The notes: a model not told the origin generated them from the sequence alone. DNA of 64,000 nucleotides from CBDBND01 sp965262665 (GCA_965262665.1 CBDHFR010000002.1:558001-622000), one strand, 5' to 3'. Shown: positions 1 to 9,370, counted from the first letter of the stretch. Numbers and translations are program-made.

Positions 1-2
1 AA

Positions 3-205
3 CTGAAGACCTCCGTGGCGTACAACGAGGCGCTGCCCCGCGGGCATGCCCAGCACAGCATCAATGTGCGCCTGGACGGGCCCAATGGCACGCGCATCGT
101 CTGGGTCGTCAACGACCCGGTCGACGGGGACGGCTGGTCGTCCATCGTCGCCATCGTGTTGGCCAGCGCCGCCGCCGCAACGTTCGGTCGCGACCGCACG
201 CCAAA
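3..205 (+). CDS. Partial ORF of unknown function, cut at the island remnant
   Basis: The frame is open from base 3 with no stop until 260, and reads with a GTG at 15. The composition is G/C-rich and the translated segment includes a stretch like RIVWVVNDPVDGDGW followed by an alanine-rich hydrophobic run. Homology to the Toprim remnant on the other strand begins at about 205, so the reading frame beyond that is probably not native. I do not recognise a family. It may be the 3' part of a chromosomal gene interrupted by the mobile remnant, or a chance open frame in G/C-rich DNA. Confidence 0.25.
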
Positions 206-1249
206 ACCCAAGCCACCACTGCTTCCGCGCCACCTTCCGGCATCACGACATAGGTCTTGATCAAGTCGACGAACTTAGAGAACAGGGCAGCGCCGTCGAC
301 CGGTTTTGGGCATGGCACATACTGCGGCCACACAATTGCATGGCCCTGCAAGCGGGCACCGCCGCCTAGTAACGCATGTATCGACTTATCAAGCTCTAGT
401 ATCGAAACTTTCGGACACTCTCGCTTGATGCGCTCGCGTAGATTTATCCATTGATCGGGTCTGTTACGTTTCAGTGCCACCAGTCGGCTCAACGTTTCGG
501 GCTCAAAGAACACGCCCGAATTGTCCTTGCCCGCGGCGATCAGGCTTTCCCATTCATCCTCGTTGCCTCCCTCAGGCGATTGGAGTGGAGATCGGTCCGG
601 CGATCCATTGCTCATCCCATCGGGGCTCATCCCATCGGGTTCGTATGTTTGTACGTGCTTCTCAAGCCAGGCGTTGACATCACGCCCCGCCTCGATCTCG
701 TCGACGATATCCGGGCCACCATCAGCGATAGGCGGGAGGACAAGGCGTATATCGGGACAATGCGGATGTAGGTGAGCGGCAAGTGCTTTCATGACTTTGT
801 GGCCGGCTTCGTCCCCGTCCGCGACCAGAATCAAGGGTCTGCCGTAAAGTGGCGACCAGTCTGTCTTTTGCCAAGCGCTTGTTCCGCCGGCCCAGGTAAT
901 TGGAAACGCCTTAGTGGAATTGTTGAGGACTGCCTCAACGCATTTTTCACCCTCAACAACCATGATCGGGCGCTTTGGGTCGTACTCAAGCAGGGCAGGC
1001 AAGCGGTACAGCGGCCTGAGGCCGCCGACCTTCAAAGATTTGAGCCAGCATGTCTTGGCATTCTCAGGCTGGATAGGAGTGTATGAACCATAACGCTTTT
1101 TGCCTTTTTTTGTAGCGTTGGACCACAAAACAGAGGTCGCCCTTATCGTCGTAATACTCGTAGTGCCCATTGTGGCGCGTTGGCAGCTTTTCGATGAGCT
1201 CCGAAGCGTTCCCGGACGCTGCCTCCGCCATATGACCTTCTTGTCGCAT
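206..1249 (-). pseudogene. Toprim-DUF3631 primase/helicase remnant, frameshifted and 3'-truncated
   Basis: This is a decayed paralogue of the intact protein at 4172-6502. The N-terminal part (from the ATG at 1249, containing MAEAASGNASELIEKLP) aligns with residues about 24-50 of that protein. The rest continues in another frame after a run of seven T at 1105-1111, so one extra base breaks the gene. The second frame keeps the Toprim-like segment (PIMVVEGEKC, then LILVADGDEAG). Similarity stops near base 205, before the Walker A region, so the helicase domain is lost. It is transcribed away from the integrase that follows. The gene is not expected to be functional. Confidence 0.8.
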
Positions 1250-1369
1250 CTCGGTTCGTCCAAAATACCCATGATTATTGAGACTTTTCGAATCCTAGTG
1301 TCTTGTGCCGTCTCGCGATCTCTCGTATTATCCCTTAAAGTATAGTGGGCTAAATTAGGAGTTCATATC

Positions 1370-2605
1370 ATGGCAACTGGTCGCAAGCCCAAGGGAAAGC
1401 ATCCCGACAAGAAGTTGACTCCAGCTTTTGTGCGCAAGACCACCAAACCTGGCCGATACTGTGATGGCAATGGCCTCTACCTGAAAATCGACCCATCCGG
1501 TGCACGGCGATGGGAGCAACGACTAGTCATCCATGGACGGCAGCGGACTCTCGGGCTTGGGGGCGTGGCGCTGGTATCGCTGTCAGAAGCCCGCGAGCAA
1601 GCGCTTGCCAACCGCAAGATCGCACGGGCCGGTGGCGATCCGATGGATCTTCGCCGGCAGGTCAGCATACCCACCTTCGAGGAAGCAGCCGCAGCCGTCG
1701 TGGAGTTTCACCGCCCGAGTTGGGGCAACGCTAAGCACGCCGCACAATGGGAAACTACTTTGCGCACATATGTGTTTCCCAAGCTGGGCAAGCGCCCGGT
1801 GTCGGATATCGATACAGCAGATGTGCTCAACGTGCTCACGCCGATCTGGCACGAGAAGCCGGAAACTGCACGACGCGTGCGCCAACGCATCTCGACCGTC
1901 ATGAAATGGGCCGTGGCCCAAGGTTTCAGGCAGGACAACCCTGCCGGCGACGCCATCGGTGCCGCGCTTCCCAAGCAGAATGGCAAAGCCAAGCGCCATC
2001 ATCGGGCCCTGCCGCATGGCGAAGTTGCCAGCGCTATAGAGGCCGTGCGCGCATCTGGTAGCGGTGCAGTCGTCAAGCTGGCCTTTGAGTTGCTGATCCT
2101 GACGGCAGCACGGTCTGGCGAGGTCCGGCATATGATGTGGAGCGAGGTCGATTTGGACACGACAATCTGGACCATTCCGGCTGAGCGGATGAAAGCCGGG
2201 CGTGAACATCGTGTTCCGCTGTGTGCACGAGCTTTGGAGATTCTGACCGAAGCACGGCAGCTTGGGAGCGGAAGCGGTCTTGTCTTTCCCGGAACGCGGC
2301 CCGGCAAGCCGCTCTCCGACATGACGTTGTCCAAGCTGATGCGTGAGCTAAGCCTGGACGCCGTGCCGCACGGCTTCAGGTCCAGCTTCCGCGATTGGGC
2401 GGCGGAATGCACCAACGCGCCCCGCGCGGTCATGGAGGCGGCACTAGCCCATACGGTCGCTAACAAGGTGGAGGCCGCCTATGCGCGCTCCGACCTGTTC
2501 GCACGGCGTTCCAAGCTTATGGAGCAATGGGCTGAATATCTAGCGATCGGTCACAAGTCGAAGGTCATTCCAATGGTCCGACACGGGAACCGGGCAGATG
2601 GGTAA
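1370..2605 (+). CDS. P4-type tyrosine recombinase (integrase)
   Basis: Site-specific recombinase that would integrate and excise the island. Residues 1-95 are a DUF4102-type arm-binding domain (DGNGLYLKI, RTLGLGGV). Residues 105-200 are the core-binding SAM-like domain, and 215-390 the catalytic domain. The catalytic residues are visible: Arg248 (TAARSGEV), Lys275, His334 and Arg337 (PHGFRSSF), His361 (ALAHTVANKVEAAYAR) and the nucleophile Tyr371. Its length of 411 residues is normal for the family. The ATG is preceded by AGGAG at a suitable distance, with a TATAGT-like -10 element about 30 bases upstream. The next gene starts inside its last codons. No tRNA or attachment site was recognised next to it. 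Confidence 0.95.
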   Translation: MATGRKPKGKHPDKKLTPAFVRKTTKPGRYCDGNGLYLKIDPSGARRWEQRLVIHGRQRTLGLGGVALVSLSEAREQALANRKIARAGGDPMDLRRQVSIPTFEEAAAAVVEFHRPSWGNAKHAAQWETTLRTYVFPKLGKRPVSDIDTADVLNVLTPIWHEKPETARRVRQRISTVMKWAVAQGFRQDNPAGDAIGAALPKQNGKAKRHHRALPHGEVASAIEAVRASGSGAVVKLAFELLILTAARSGEVRHMMWSEVDLDTTIWTIPAERMKAGREHRVPLCARALEILTEARQLGSGSGLVFPGTRPGKPLSDMTLSKLMRELSLDAVPHGFRSSFRDWAAECTNAPRAVMEAALAHTVANKVEAAYARSDLFARRSKLMEQWAEYLAIGHKSKVIPMVRHGNRADG

Positions 2606-3458
2606 GGGGGAGCAAGGCGCTAAAGAACAACGCCCAGAAGTAGAGCAGGAGAAAGAGACGCTCTTCGAGGTGATCAAGAAAGGTGCGTGCGTCATATTCT
2701 CGCATTCGACCCTCCGGTCTAATCTTGGACTAGCTTTGTTTTTTGGTAGTGGCGATATCAGTCCAAAAAAGCGGGCGGCCTTATTTGACAGCATGGTTCA
2801 GAAAAACGCTGAATATTGCTTAAGTGGCGATCCTGAGATCGGTGGTACAGCCAAAGACCATTGCCAGCGACTGATAGGAAAGGTGGACTTCTGGCCCCAT
2901 GCCCGCTCAGCTCTAGAGCGTGCCGTCACGCTGTATCGTGAAGCCGGCGAGCCAATGCCTCCGTGCTTGAAAAAATGGGTCGAGGAACCGGTGGATCCTC
3001 CGCCCCAGAAGCGCGGACCGAACAACTTCCCGCAACACTGGAAGGCAATGCGCGACCAAATAATCTGCATGGCAATTGATTGGGCGGTCACGTTACAAGA
3101 TGACCCACGGTTGCTAGTAAGCTTGACGATCCGGCGCGATTCCTCATCGAACGAGAAGAAAAAAGACTATTCGATTATCCGGGCAATGATAGAAGTCCTC
3201 GACGAAATCTACGGTGGCCATAAAGATTACCAACGCCCCACCTACGACATGATTAGGAACGCCTGGAAACGTTACCAAAATGAGATCTTGGCAAAAGGGA
3301 AACCGCGCCCTGGCAGGACGCTTCTCCCACCCCAAGGTTTGGAGCCCGCCCCGAACCCTCCCGGTGAAGAGTTGCTGGGGATAATGCGGACGCTCAACAA
3401 AATATCCGAGGACTATTTGTGTCAATGTGCTCAACGCGACCTTGAAGACAGTCAGTGA
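2598..3458 (+). CDS. Hypothetical island protein
   Basis: I do not recognise a family for these 286 residues. The start overlaps the end of the integrase gene by 8 bases, implying translational coupling. The protein is soluble and rich in charged residues, with no signal peptide or membrane segment. A proline-rich patch (EEPVDPPPQKRGPN, about residue 135) separates an N-terminal part from a C-terminal helical part containing DYQRPTYDMIRNAWKRY. A position between int and alpA suggests a role in island maintenance or regulation, but nothing in the sequence proves it. Confidence 0.75.
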   Translation: MGKGEQGAKEQRPEVEQEKETLFEVIKKGACVIFSHSTLRSNLGLALFFGSGDISPKKRAALFDSMVQKNAEYCLSGDPEIGGTAKDHCQRLIGKVDFWPHARSALERAVTLYREAGEPMPPCLKKWVEEPVDPPPQKRGPNNFPQHWKAMRDQIICMAIDWAVTLQDDPRLLVSLTIRRDSSSNEKKKDYSIIRAMIEVLDEIYGGHKDYQRPTYDMIRNAWKRYQNEILAKGKPRPGRTLLPPQGLEPAPNPPGEELLGIMRTLNKISEDYLCQCAQRDLEDSQ

Positions 3459-3565
3459 TTTTATCGCTGGCGAGAATCTTTACTCCAGCTTTTGCCGCAG
3501 CAGTTAAGCATCCTCTCCCGATCTGACGCGGCTGTTCGCGTCCCAACGATTAAGGGAGCAATCAA

Positions 3566-3757
3566 ATGACTGAAGATCGTATTTTGCGCTTATCTGGGGT
3601 TGTTAAGATGACGGGCATAAGCCGGTCACGCATCTACGTCTATATGGACCGCGAGACCGATCCGTTCCCCCGCTCGATCAAACTAGGCCCCAACATGGTG
3701 GGTTGGCGCCAGTCTGAGGTTGAGGCATGGCTTACCGCTCGACAGCGCTCGGCATGA
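3566..3757 (+). CDS. AlpA-family DNA-binding regulator/excisionase
   Basis: A 63-residue protein of the AlpA/MerR-like winged-helix group found in P4-type islands, where such proteins act as excisionases or activators of the integrase gene. The visible family pattern is RLSGVVKMTGISRSRIYVYM, followed by FPRSIKLGP and GWRQSEVEAWL. The start has a strong AAGGGAG ribosome site 8 bases upstream. The next gene begins four bases after the stop. Confidence 0.92.
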   Translation: MTEDRILRLSGVVKMTGISRSRIYVYMDRETDPFPRSIKLGPNMVGWRQSEVEAWLTARQRSA

Positions 3758-3761
3758 CACC

Positions 3762-4169
3762 ATGGCACGCACAAGAAAGCGCCCGACCGGTAATGGTCAA
3801 AACAGGCTGTGCGGTACGGCAAATGCCGAGCGATCCGGGAGTACCACGGTAGCGGTACGCAGCGTTGCCAAACGCCAACGCCTTCCTGACTTCGCTGCCA
3901 TCAACAACGCAGCACTACGGGTGCTGCCGGCGTTGGTCGCCCGCTGGCTCCCGGATGGGCGCCAGCAGGGCTGGGAGTGGGTGGCCCGAAACCCACGCCG
4001 TGTGGACCATCGTCCTGGATCGTTCCGTATCAACCTGCGGACGGGCCGATGGGCTGACTTCGCCTTAGCGGACGTTAAGGGCGGCGATCCGGTGTCTCTG
4101 GCCGCATATCTATCCGGGCGGTCGCAATCCGATGCGGCGCGTGCCCTAGCCGACATGCTTGGGGTGTAG
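3762..4169 (+). CDS. Primase-associated N-terminal protein of the island
   Basis: This 135-residue protein resembles the small N-terminal module that precedes Toprim-DUF3631 proteins in alphaproteobacterial islands. It contains VLPALVARWLPDGR, then GSFRINLRTGRWADFA and GGDPVSLAAYL, the pattern of a CHC2-like primase domain that has lost its zinc cysteines. I chose the ATG at 3762, directly after alpA, rather than the longer frame from 3720, because the upstream part overlaps alpA. It ends two bases before the helicase gene, so both are probably co-translated. Its likely role is priming or initiating replication of the excised element (inference). Confidence 0.85.
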   Translation: MARTRKRPTGNGQNRLCGTANAERSGSTTVAVRSVAKRQRLPDFAAINNAALRVLPALVARWLPDGRQQGWEWVARNPRRVDHRPGSFRINLRTGRWADFALADVKGGDPVSLAAYLSGRSQSDAARALADMLGV

Positions 4170-4171
4170 TC

Positions 4172-6502
4172 ATGAGTGTCGGCAATGGAGGCAGAAATAT
4201 GTTTGATCCGCTCAGCGGAGATGAAAGGGCAATGGGAGAGACAGCTTCCGGGAACGATTACAGGTTCATTGAGCAGTTACCTGACAACCATCAAGGCCGG
4301 TATGCCTACCGCAACGCCAAGGGCAAGCTGCTCTGGGTAATCCAGCGGTATTACATCGACGGGAAAAAGACGTTCGGTAACTATATGCCCGCCGACAAGA
4401 AAGGCGTTCAAGGTTGGGTGCGTGGTAAGGGCGTCCCTATTCCCAAGAAAGACCGGCCCCTCTACGGGCTGGTCGATCTACTCAAGGCGGACCCAGCACG
4501 TCAAGTGATGGTAGTCGAGGGGGAGAAATGCCGTAACGCCGTCGCTAGGCACTCTAAAGACGCCGTAGTTGTGGCATGGATGGGCGGCGGAAAGGCGTGG
4601 AAGAAGACGGACTGGACCCCTCTGTATGGCCGCGATTTGCTCTTGGTGGCCGATGGTGACTTTGAAGGCCATGACACCATGAAGGCCCTGGCCGAGCACC
4701 TGGATGAGCATTGCCCGTCTATTACCCTCGTGCTGCCGCCGGCCACGACAAAGGGCGGGGGCGACGATATCGCCGACGTGATCAAGGCAAAGGGCAATTT
4801 GGAAGCTTGGATCAATGAGCACTCGCAACCATACGAACGTGAGGAGGCCGTCGAAGGGTTGTCGGACTTGCCGCCGCTCCAGTTGCCCGACAGCGACAAC
4901 GAAGACGAATGCGAAAACCTCATCGCCAAGGGCAAGGACAGCCCGGGAGTGTTCTTTGAGCCCGAAATGTTGGACCGACTATCTGAACTGAAACGCAAGA
5001 CGCCTGACCGATGGATTAACCTGCGCGCCCGCATCAAGCGGGATTGCAGGGACGTTCCAATTCAAGAACTTGACAGGGCAATAGAGACTAGGACCGGCGG
5101 TGGCATCCACCTTCAGGGTCAGCCTGTAGAATGGCCGGACCTAGAACCATGGCCTGAGCCGGTAGATGGCGCGGCGGCCCTCGATGACGTTGGCTCGGTA
5201 ATCCGCCAATACGTCCATATGCCCGAGCCTGCGGTTGATGCCGTGACGCTTTGGATCGTCCACACATTGCTGCATGACAAACTTGAGATATCGGCTTTCC
5301 TCAACTTAACGTCTGCAACTAGGCGATGCGGAAAAACTCTCTTGATGGAAGTCATCGGCTCGCTAGTCTTTCGTCCCCTTCCTGTCAGCGGCAAAATCAC
5401 CCCAGCGGCATTGTTCCGAACCATCGAACTCCACGAGCCAACTCTTCTGCTTGACGAGACCGACACCTTTTTCGGCGACGATACCGAGTTGCGCGGCATT
5501 TTTAATGGCTCTCAGCGGCGCGACTCAGCCAATGTTATGCGTTGCGTTGGCGACGATCATGAACCCCGCTATTTCAACACGTGGTGCCCCAAAGCTATTT
5601 CGGGAATTGGAGGCTTACACGACACCGTCAGGGATCGCTCTATTGTTATCCATATGGAGCGACGGCCTCCAAACCGCGGTGACCTACCTCGCTGGCGCGA
5701 CCGCGATAAACAAGCCATCAATGATATTCGGAGGAGGGTCGCCCGATTTATTAGTGACAACGCCGATTCCATCCTGGCAAAGCGTAACGAATTAGCATTT
5801 CCGCCCGGCCTGCACGACCGTGCTCGCGATGCCTGGGAATCTCCGCTGGCCATCGCCGATTGCGCTGGTGGACCATGGGCCGGCAAGGGAGGGCGAGCCT
5901 GGCGCGCGGCGGAAGCGATCAGCGCCGATACCAAGGATGAAACCAGCGTAAGGGAAACGCTCCTTGAGGATATACATAAGGTGTTCCGCGAAGCAGACGA
6001 CCCCAAAGTTCTGTCGACAGGGTCCATTCTGGGAAAGCTCAACACGATGGAAGACCGTCCATGGCCGGAATGGCGGCGCGGAAATCCATTGACCGCGCAA
6101 GGATTGGCCAAGTTGCTCAAGCCGTTCGGCATCACGCCTGGCACAAAACGCGTAGAAGGGAACGTCACGGGTAGTGAAACCGCAAAGGGTTACAAACGCA
6201 GTGACTTCGAAAAGGTTTGGAAGAACTATGCCGTCGGGGAGACCACCTCTCCATCCGTCACAACGTCACAACCCTTGTCTGGCAACGGTTACAGCGATTC
6301 TCTATCCGTCACAAACTCCGGCTCTGTGACGGATACGAAATCGCGGGAACCCGCAGCTGCTAACGGTTGTGACGTTGTGACGGATACGCGAGCATCCATA
6401 CTGCCGGCGGCCAAGGCTTTCGAGCAATCGGAGCGCGGGGCCAAGGCCAGGCGTCGATCCGCGACCCGTCACTCGGATGAGTCACAATCGGATACCAGAT
6501 AA
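4172..6502 (+). CDS. Toprim-DUF3631 primase/helicase-like protein
   Basis: A 776-residue replication protein of the island. Residues 1-220 hold a Toprim-like module (QVMVVEGEKC near 110, LLLVADGDFEGH near 155). From about 335 to 600 lies a DUF3631 P-loop ATPase with Walker A SATRRCGKTLLM and Walker B TLLLDETDTFF. The C-terminal 150 residues include a winged-helix-like region (NPLTAQGLAKLLKPFGI) and a low-complexity tail rich in VTTS and VTDT. The DNA of that tail forms nested inverted repeats (6253-6385). Remnants of the same protein occur at 206-1249, 48418-48660 and 48957-49046. With the preceding gene it probably replicates the circular form of the element (inference from family). Confidence 0.9.
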   Translation: MSVGNGGRNMFDPLSGDERAMGETASGNDYRFIEQLPDNHQGRYAYRNAKGKLLWVIQRYYIDGKKTFGNYMPADKKGVQGWVRGKGVPIPKKDRPLYGLVDLLKADPARQVMVVEGEKCRNAVARHSKDAVVVAWMGGGKAWKKTDWTPLYGRDLLLVADGDFEGHDTMKALAEHLDEHCPSITLVLPPATTKGGGDDIADVIKAKGNLEAWINEHSQPYEREEAVEGLSDLPPLQLPDSDNEDECENLIAKGKDSPGVFFEPEMLDRLSELKRKTPDRWINLRARIKRDCRDVPIQELDRAIETRTGGGIHLQGQPVEWPDLEPWPEPVDGAAALDDVGSVIRQYVHMPEPAVDAVTLWIVHTLLHDKLEISAFLNLTSATRRCGKTLLMEVIGSLVFRPLPVSGKITPAALFRTIELHEPTLLLDETDTFFGDDTELRGIFNGSQRRDSANVMRCVGDDHEPRYFNTWCPKAISGIGGLHDTVRDRSIVIHMERRPPNRGDLPRWRDRDKQAINDIRRRVARFISDNADSILAKRNELAFPPGLHDRARDAWESPLAIADCAGGPWAGKGGRAWRAAEAISADTKDETSVRETLLEDIHKVFREADDPKVLSTGSILGKLNTMEDRPWPEWRRGNPLTAQGLAKLLKPFGITPGTKRVEGNVTGSETAKGYKRSDFEKVWKNYAVGETTSPSVTTSQPLSGNGYSDSLSVTNSGSVTDTKSREPAAANGCDVVTDTRASILPAAKAFEQSERGAKARRRSATRHSDESQSDTR
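6253..6385. repeat. Nested inverted repeats inside the helicase gene end
   Basis: The outer arms at 6253-6273 and 6365-6385 are perfect 21-bp inverted copies built on CCGTCACAACGTCACAAC. Inner arms at 6303-6313 and 6325-6335 repeat TATCCGTCACA in inverted form. All four share the core CCGTCACA. The same arrangement survives in the decayed copy at about 48430-48565. Coding constraint alone would not give a perfect palindrome, so a protein-binding or structural role is possible. Confidence 0.8.
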
Positions 6503-6976
6503 CCGCATTGATCAATGACCGTTACGCGTGCGGGAGCCGTAAGGGGGGCGACGTTATCCCCTTAAAAGCCCTATACAACGCCGGAATACCTATGGTGGGG
6601 GGGGGTGTTGGAGTATGACGCTGGAGTGCCATGACCGACGCCCCACGAGCGGGTTGAAAATGAGGACCCCAAAATGTCCCAAGGCCGCGTCCTCGCGCGT
6701 CCCGATGGCAGGCAATGACAGACCGTTCGCATACCCACCCCAGCTGGACGTACCTGGACGATCAGTGAGATTTATATGCGATAGCGCTCAAATGCCCCTA
6801 AGTGGCTGATGTATTAGGTTTCTCAAGATCTGAGTTGTCGCGCCTCAGGGCTCCGACATTTAGGATGAACTTGGTAAACGGTTCGGCTCTTTCGGCAGCT
6901 AGACCCCGATCTCCACTTCTAGCGCTTGGCCGAAGCCCAAACCTCTTTTTTGCAGTCCTCTGGCAGTACTTTCGTC
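6503..6976. other. Intergenic stretch without a convincing gene
   Basis: Between the helicase stop and the small ORF at 6977 I see only short open frames with no ribosome site or recognisable pattern. A run of ten G lies at about 6597-6606. The island end may lie here, but no direct repeat of an attachment core was identified. Confidence 0.4.
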
Positions 6977-7162
6977 TTACGCCTGTCCGGCGCCAGCCTT
7001 TTTTCGGAAAAACATCGAAACTAACCGGGAGAGCAATGACTCCTTAGCGAATTCTGGCTCCTTCTCGGGATCATATGCCAGCTTGTAATAAACCCTCATC
7101 TTCATGCGCCCGGTGTTCTCGTCGTATATCGTCTTACAACGGAGCCTGGAACTCCTGGCCAT
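6977..7162 (-). CDS. Possible small basic protein
   Basis: A 61-codon frame starting at the ATG at 7162, with a strongly basic character and no membrane segment (contains MKMRVYYKLAYDPEKEPEF and a C-terminal MFFRKK). Its start lies immediately beside the repeat array that begins at 7163, so its promoter region would be the array itself. No family is recognised, and it may be a chance frame. Confidence 0.3.
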   Translation of the reverse strand: MARSSRLRCKTIYDENTGRMKMRVYYKLAYDPEKEPEFAKESLLSRLVSMFFRKKAGAGQA

Positions 7163-7380
7163 GGTTCCATCTGTTTTGTTGATAGCTGTCGACTTTACCA
7201 TACCACCGCCTGTTGATTGAGTGACGTTCACCCTACCACCCCACTACCTGTTGATTGAGTGACGTTCACTCTACCAACCCACTACCTGTTGATTGAGTGA
7301 CGTTGACTCTACCACCCCACTACCTGTTGATTGAGTGACGTTCACCCTACCACCCCACTACCGGTTGATTGCGTGACGTT
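7163..7380. repeat. 38-bp tandem repeat array, copy 1
   Basis: Five direct repeats with a period of exactly 38 bp (phase points at 7211, 7249, 7287, 7325 and 7363). The unit contains TTGATTGAGTGACGTTCAC, with an internal short dyad GTGA-CGT-TCAC, followed by a C/A-rich part CCTACCACCCCACTA. The units are contiguous, without unique spacers, so this is not a CRISPR array. The array and about 48 bp before it recur at 8003-8220 with an offset of 840 bp. Confidence 0.9.
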
Positions 7381-7561
7381 GACTGGGCGATTTGCATCAT
7401 GAAGATCGTTTGATCGGGTTTTCGGGAGGGACAACCACTGGAACAACTCAGTTCTTTTCCTGATAGGCTTTAGGGGTGGATTCAACATGACCGACATCCG
7501 TCACGAACTGTCCGCTGTTCGCGCCGGCGCATGCGGACACCGCCGAGCTTTATAGAACGCA

Positions 7562-7990
7562 ATGGCGGATACAGTCCGGCATCCCTTTCTAGACAGCCCT
7601 CCGCCGCTGGCCTTCGCTCACCGCGGAGCATGCGATCTCGCCGATGAAAATACCATGGAGGCTTTCGAAGCCGCTGTTCAGCTGGGCTATCGCTACATCA
7701 AGACTGACGTGCATGTCAGCCGTGACGGTGTCCTTGTAGCGTTTCACGATCCAACTCTAGACCGCGTAACGGGGACCCACGGCTCGATCGAAGCGCTTGA
7801 TTGGTCCGATATCGAGCCCCGGAGAACCTTGAACGGACACCGGATTACCCGGCTGGTTGACGTCCTCACGGCGTGGCCTGAACTCAAGCTCAACATTGAC
7901 CCGAAGTCCGATGCGGCAGTAGACGCCCTTGCTGATACCTTGGTCGCACCCCGGGCGCGGTCAGGCCGTCACAGCGCAATCCGGCAATGA
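7562..7990 (+). pseudogene. Glycerophosphodiester phosphodiesterase fragment
   Basis: The first 130 or so residues match the GDPD family, which hydrolyses glycerophosphodiesters to glycerol-3-phosphate and an alcohol. AFAHRGACDLADENTMEAF contains the conserved HRG and E-N-T residues, ETDVH appears as KTDVHVSRDGVLVAFHD, and LDRVTG follows. The family is normally about 250 residues. Here similarity ends at about base 7940, and the last dozen residues (PRARSGRHSAIRQ) do not belong. The truncation lies just before the second copy of the 38-bp repeat array, so the gene was probably cut by the event that placed that array. Confidence 0.8.
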
Positions 7991-8002
7991 AGGTCATGGT
8001 TT

Positions 8003-8268
8003 GGTTCCATCTGTTTTGTTGATAGCTGTCGACTTTACCATCCCACCGCCTGTTGATTGAGTGACGTTCACCCTACCACCCCACTACCTGTTGATTGAGT
8101 GACGTTCACTCTACCAACCCACTACCTGTTGATTGAGTGACGTTGACTCTACCACCCCACTACCTGTTGATTGAGTGACGTTCACCCTACCACCCCACTA
8201 CCGGTTGATTGCGTGACGTTCACCCTACCACCCCACTGCCGGTCGGTTACGGCACGTTTACCCTAGCC
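8003..8268. repeat. 38-bp tandem repeat array, copy 2
   Basis: Bases 8003-8220 repeat 7163-7380 almost perfectly (one visible change at 8042 versus 7202). The array then extends by one more diverged unit containing CCGGTCGGTTACGGCACGTT. Together the two copies form direct repeats flanking the truncated GDPD gene. Confidence 0.88.
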
Positions 8269-8360
8269 CATGTGGTGGGTCAGTTTGAATTCCGGCAGGG
8301 GTCTTGGCCGGCCCAACGGGCCTTGGCTGCGATACCGGCGATCCCGGAACGCCTGTCTGA

Positions 8361-9277
8361 GCTAAGAGGCCGTTTCGAAAGGGGTTGAGTGGCCGGTGTC
8401 GATGTGATTCCAGGAAGGTTGCTGAAACCGATCTGGAGCCGCCATGTGGACGCCGACCACCCGAGAGCAGCATAGCCGCAAGGCGCTGCGTTATCAGACT
8501 GATTTGACCGCTGCGGAGTGGGTTGTGATCGAGCCTCATTTGCCTCCGGCTCATGGCACGGGACGGCCCCGGTCATGGCCGATGCGAGAGATCGTCAACG
8601 GCATTTTCTACGTGATGCGGGCTGGCTGCCCTTGGCGCTTGCTGCCAAGCGATTTACCACCGTGGGGCACGATCTATCGCTGGTTCGCTAAGTTCCGCGA
8701 CGACGGCCTCCTTGAGAAGATCAACCACTTTCTGGTCATGGCCGATCGCGAGCGGGTCGGACGCGAGGCCAGCCCGAGCGGCGCGATTATCGACAGCCAG
8801 AGCGTCAAGACGACCGAGGCTGGTGGCCCCCGCGGCTACGATGCGGGCAAGAAGATCAAGGGGCGCAAGCGCCACGCGCTGGTCGACACCGACGGGCGCG
8901 GCCTCGTGCTCGAGGCGCATCCGGCGAGTATCCAGGACCGCGATGGTGGCGGGCCGCTGCTGTGCGCCTCACGCGGCTCGTTTCCGTTCATCGAGAAGGT
9001 CTTTGCCGACAGCGGCTACGCCGGCGAGAAGGTCGCCACGGCCACCATGATCGCCGTCGAGATCGTGCGCAAAAGCCCCGATCAGGTCGGCTTCGCCGTC
9101 CAACCGCGCCGCTGGGTCGTGGAGCGCTTCTTCGCCTGGATCAACCGCAACCGGCGACTGGCAAAGGACTTCGAGGCCACCATCGCCTCGGCCCGCGCCT
9201 TCCTCTACGCCGCCTCCGTCATGCTCCTCGTCCGCAGATTGGCCCGAGCCGCATGACTTTCGAAACCGACTCTAAGC
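8361..9277 (+). mobile_element. IS5-family insertion sequence
   Basis: A complete-looking element of about 917 bp. Its ends are imperfect 21-bp inverted repeats: 8361-8381 reads GCTAAGAGGCCGTTTCGAAA and 9257-9277 is its inverted counterpart with three mismatches. A single transposase gene lies between them. The right end abuts a short terminal piece of an IS6-family element (AGCAGATTTAATCTGA, 9275-9290), so this IS truncated that element. Confidence 0.8.
8444..9256 (+). CDS. IS5-family DDE transposase
   Basis: A 270-residue single-frame transposase. The N-terminal part has the family's LTAAEWVVIEPHLPP and MREIVNGIFYVMRAGCPWR. The catalytic residues are recognisable as Asp in AIIDSQSVKTTE, Asp in VFADSGYAG, and Glu in WVVERFFAWINRNRRLAKD. 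Length and domain order are normal, so it is probably active. The ATG at 8444 lies about 60 bp inside the left inverted repeat. Confidence 0.93.
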   Translation: MWTPTTREQHSRKALRYQTDLTAAEWVVIEPHLPPAHGTGRPRSWPMREIVNGIFYVMRAGCPWRLLPSDLPPWGTIYRWFAKFRDDGLLEKINHFLVMADRERVGREASPSGAIIDSQSVKTTEAGGPRGYDAGKKIKGRKRHALVDTDGRGLVLEAHPASIQDRDGGGPLLCASRGSFPFIEKVFADSGYAGEKVATATMIAVEIVRKSPDQVGFAVQPRRWVVERFFAWINRNRRLAKDFEATIASARAFLYAASVMLLVRRLARAA

Positions 9278-9370
9278 AGATTTAATCTGATGGTATGGAC
9301 GCCCCCTTTTCGGCGTCGAGTGCGCCAGAATGGAGTTTGGTTTGAACTCCAGACAGAGGGAGCGTCCACG

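Noticed and set aside
7201..7384. Possible CRISPR array
   Set aside because: The 38-bp units are contiguous with no unique spacers between them, and there are no cas genes in the window.
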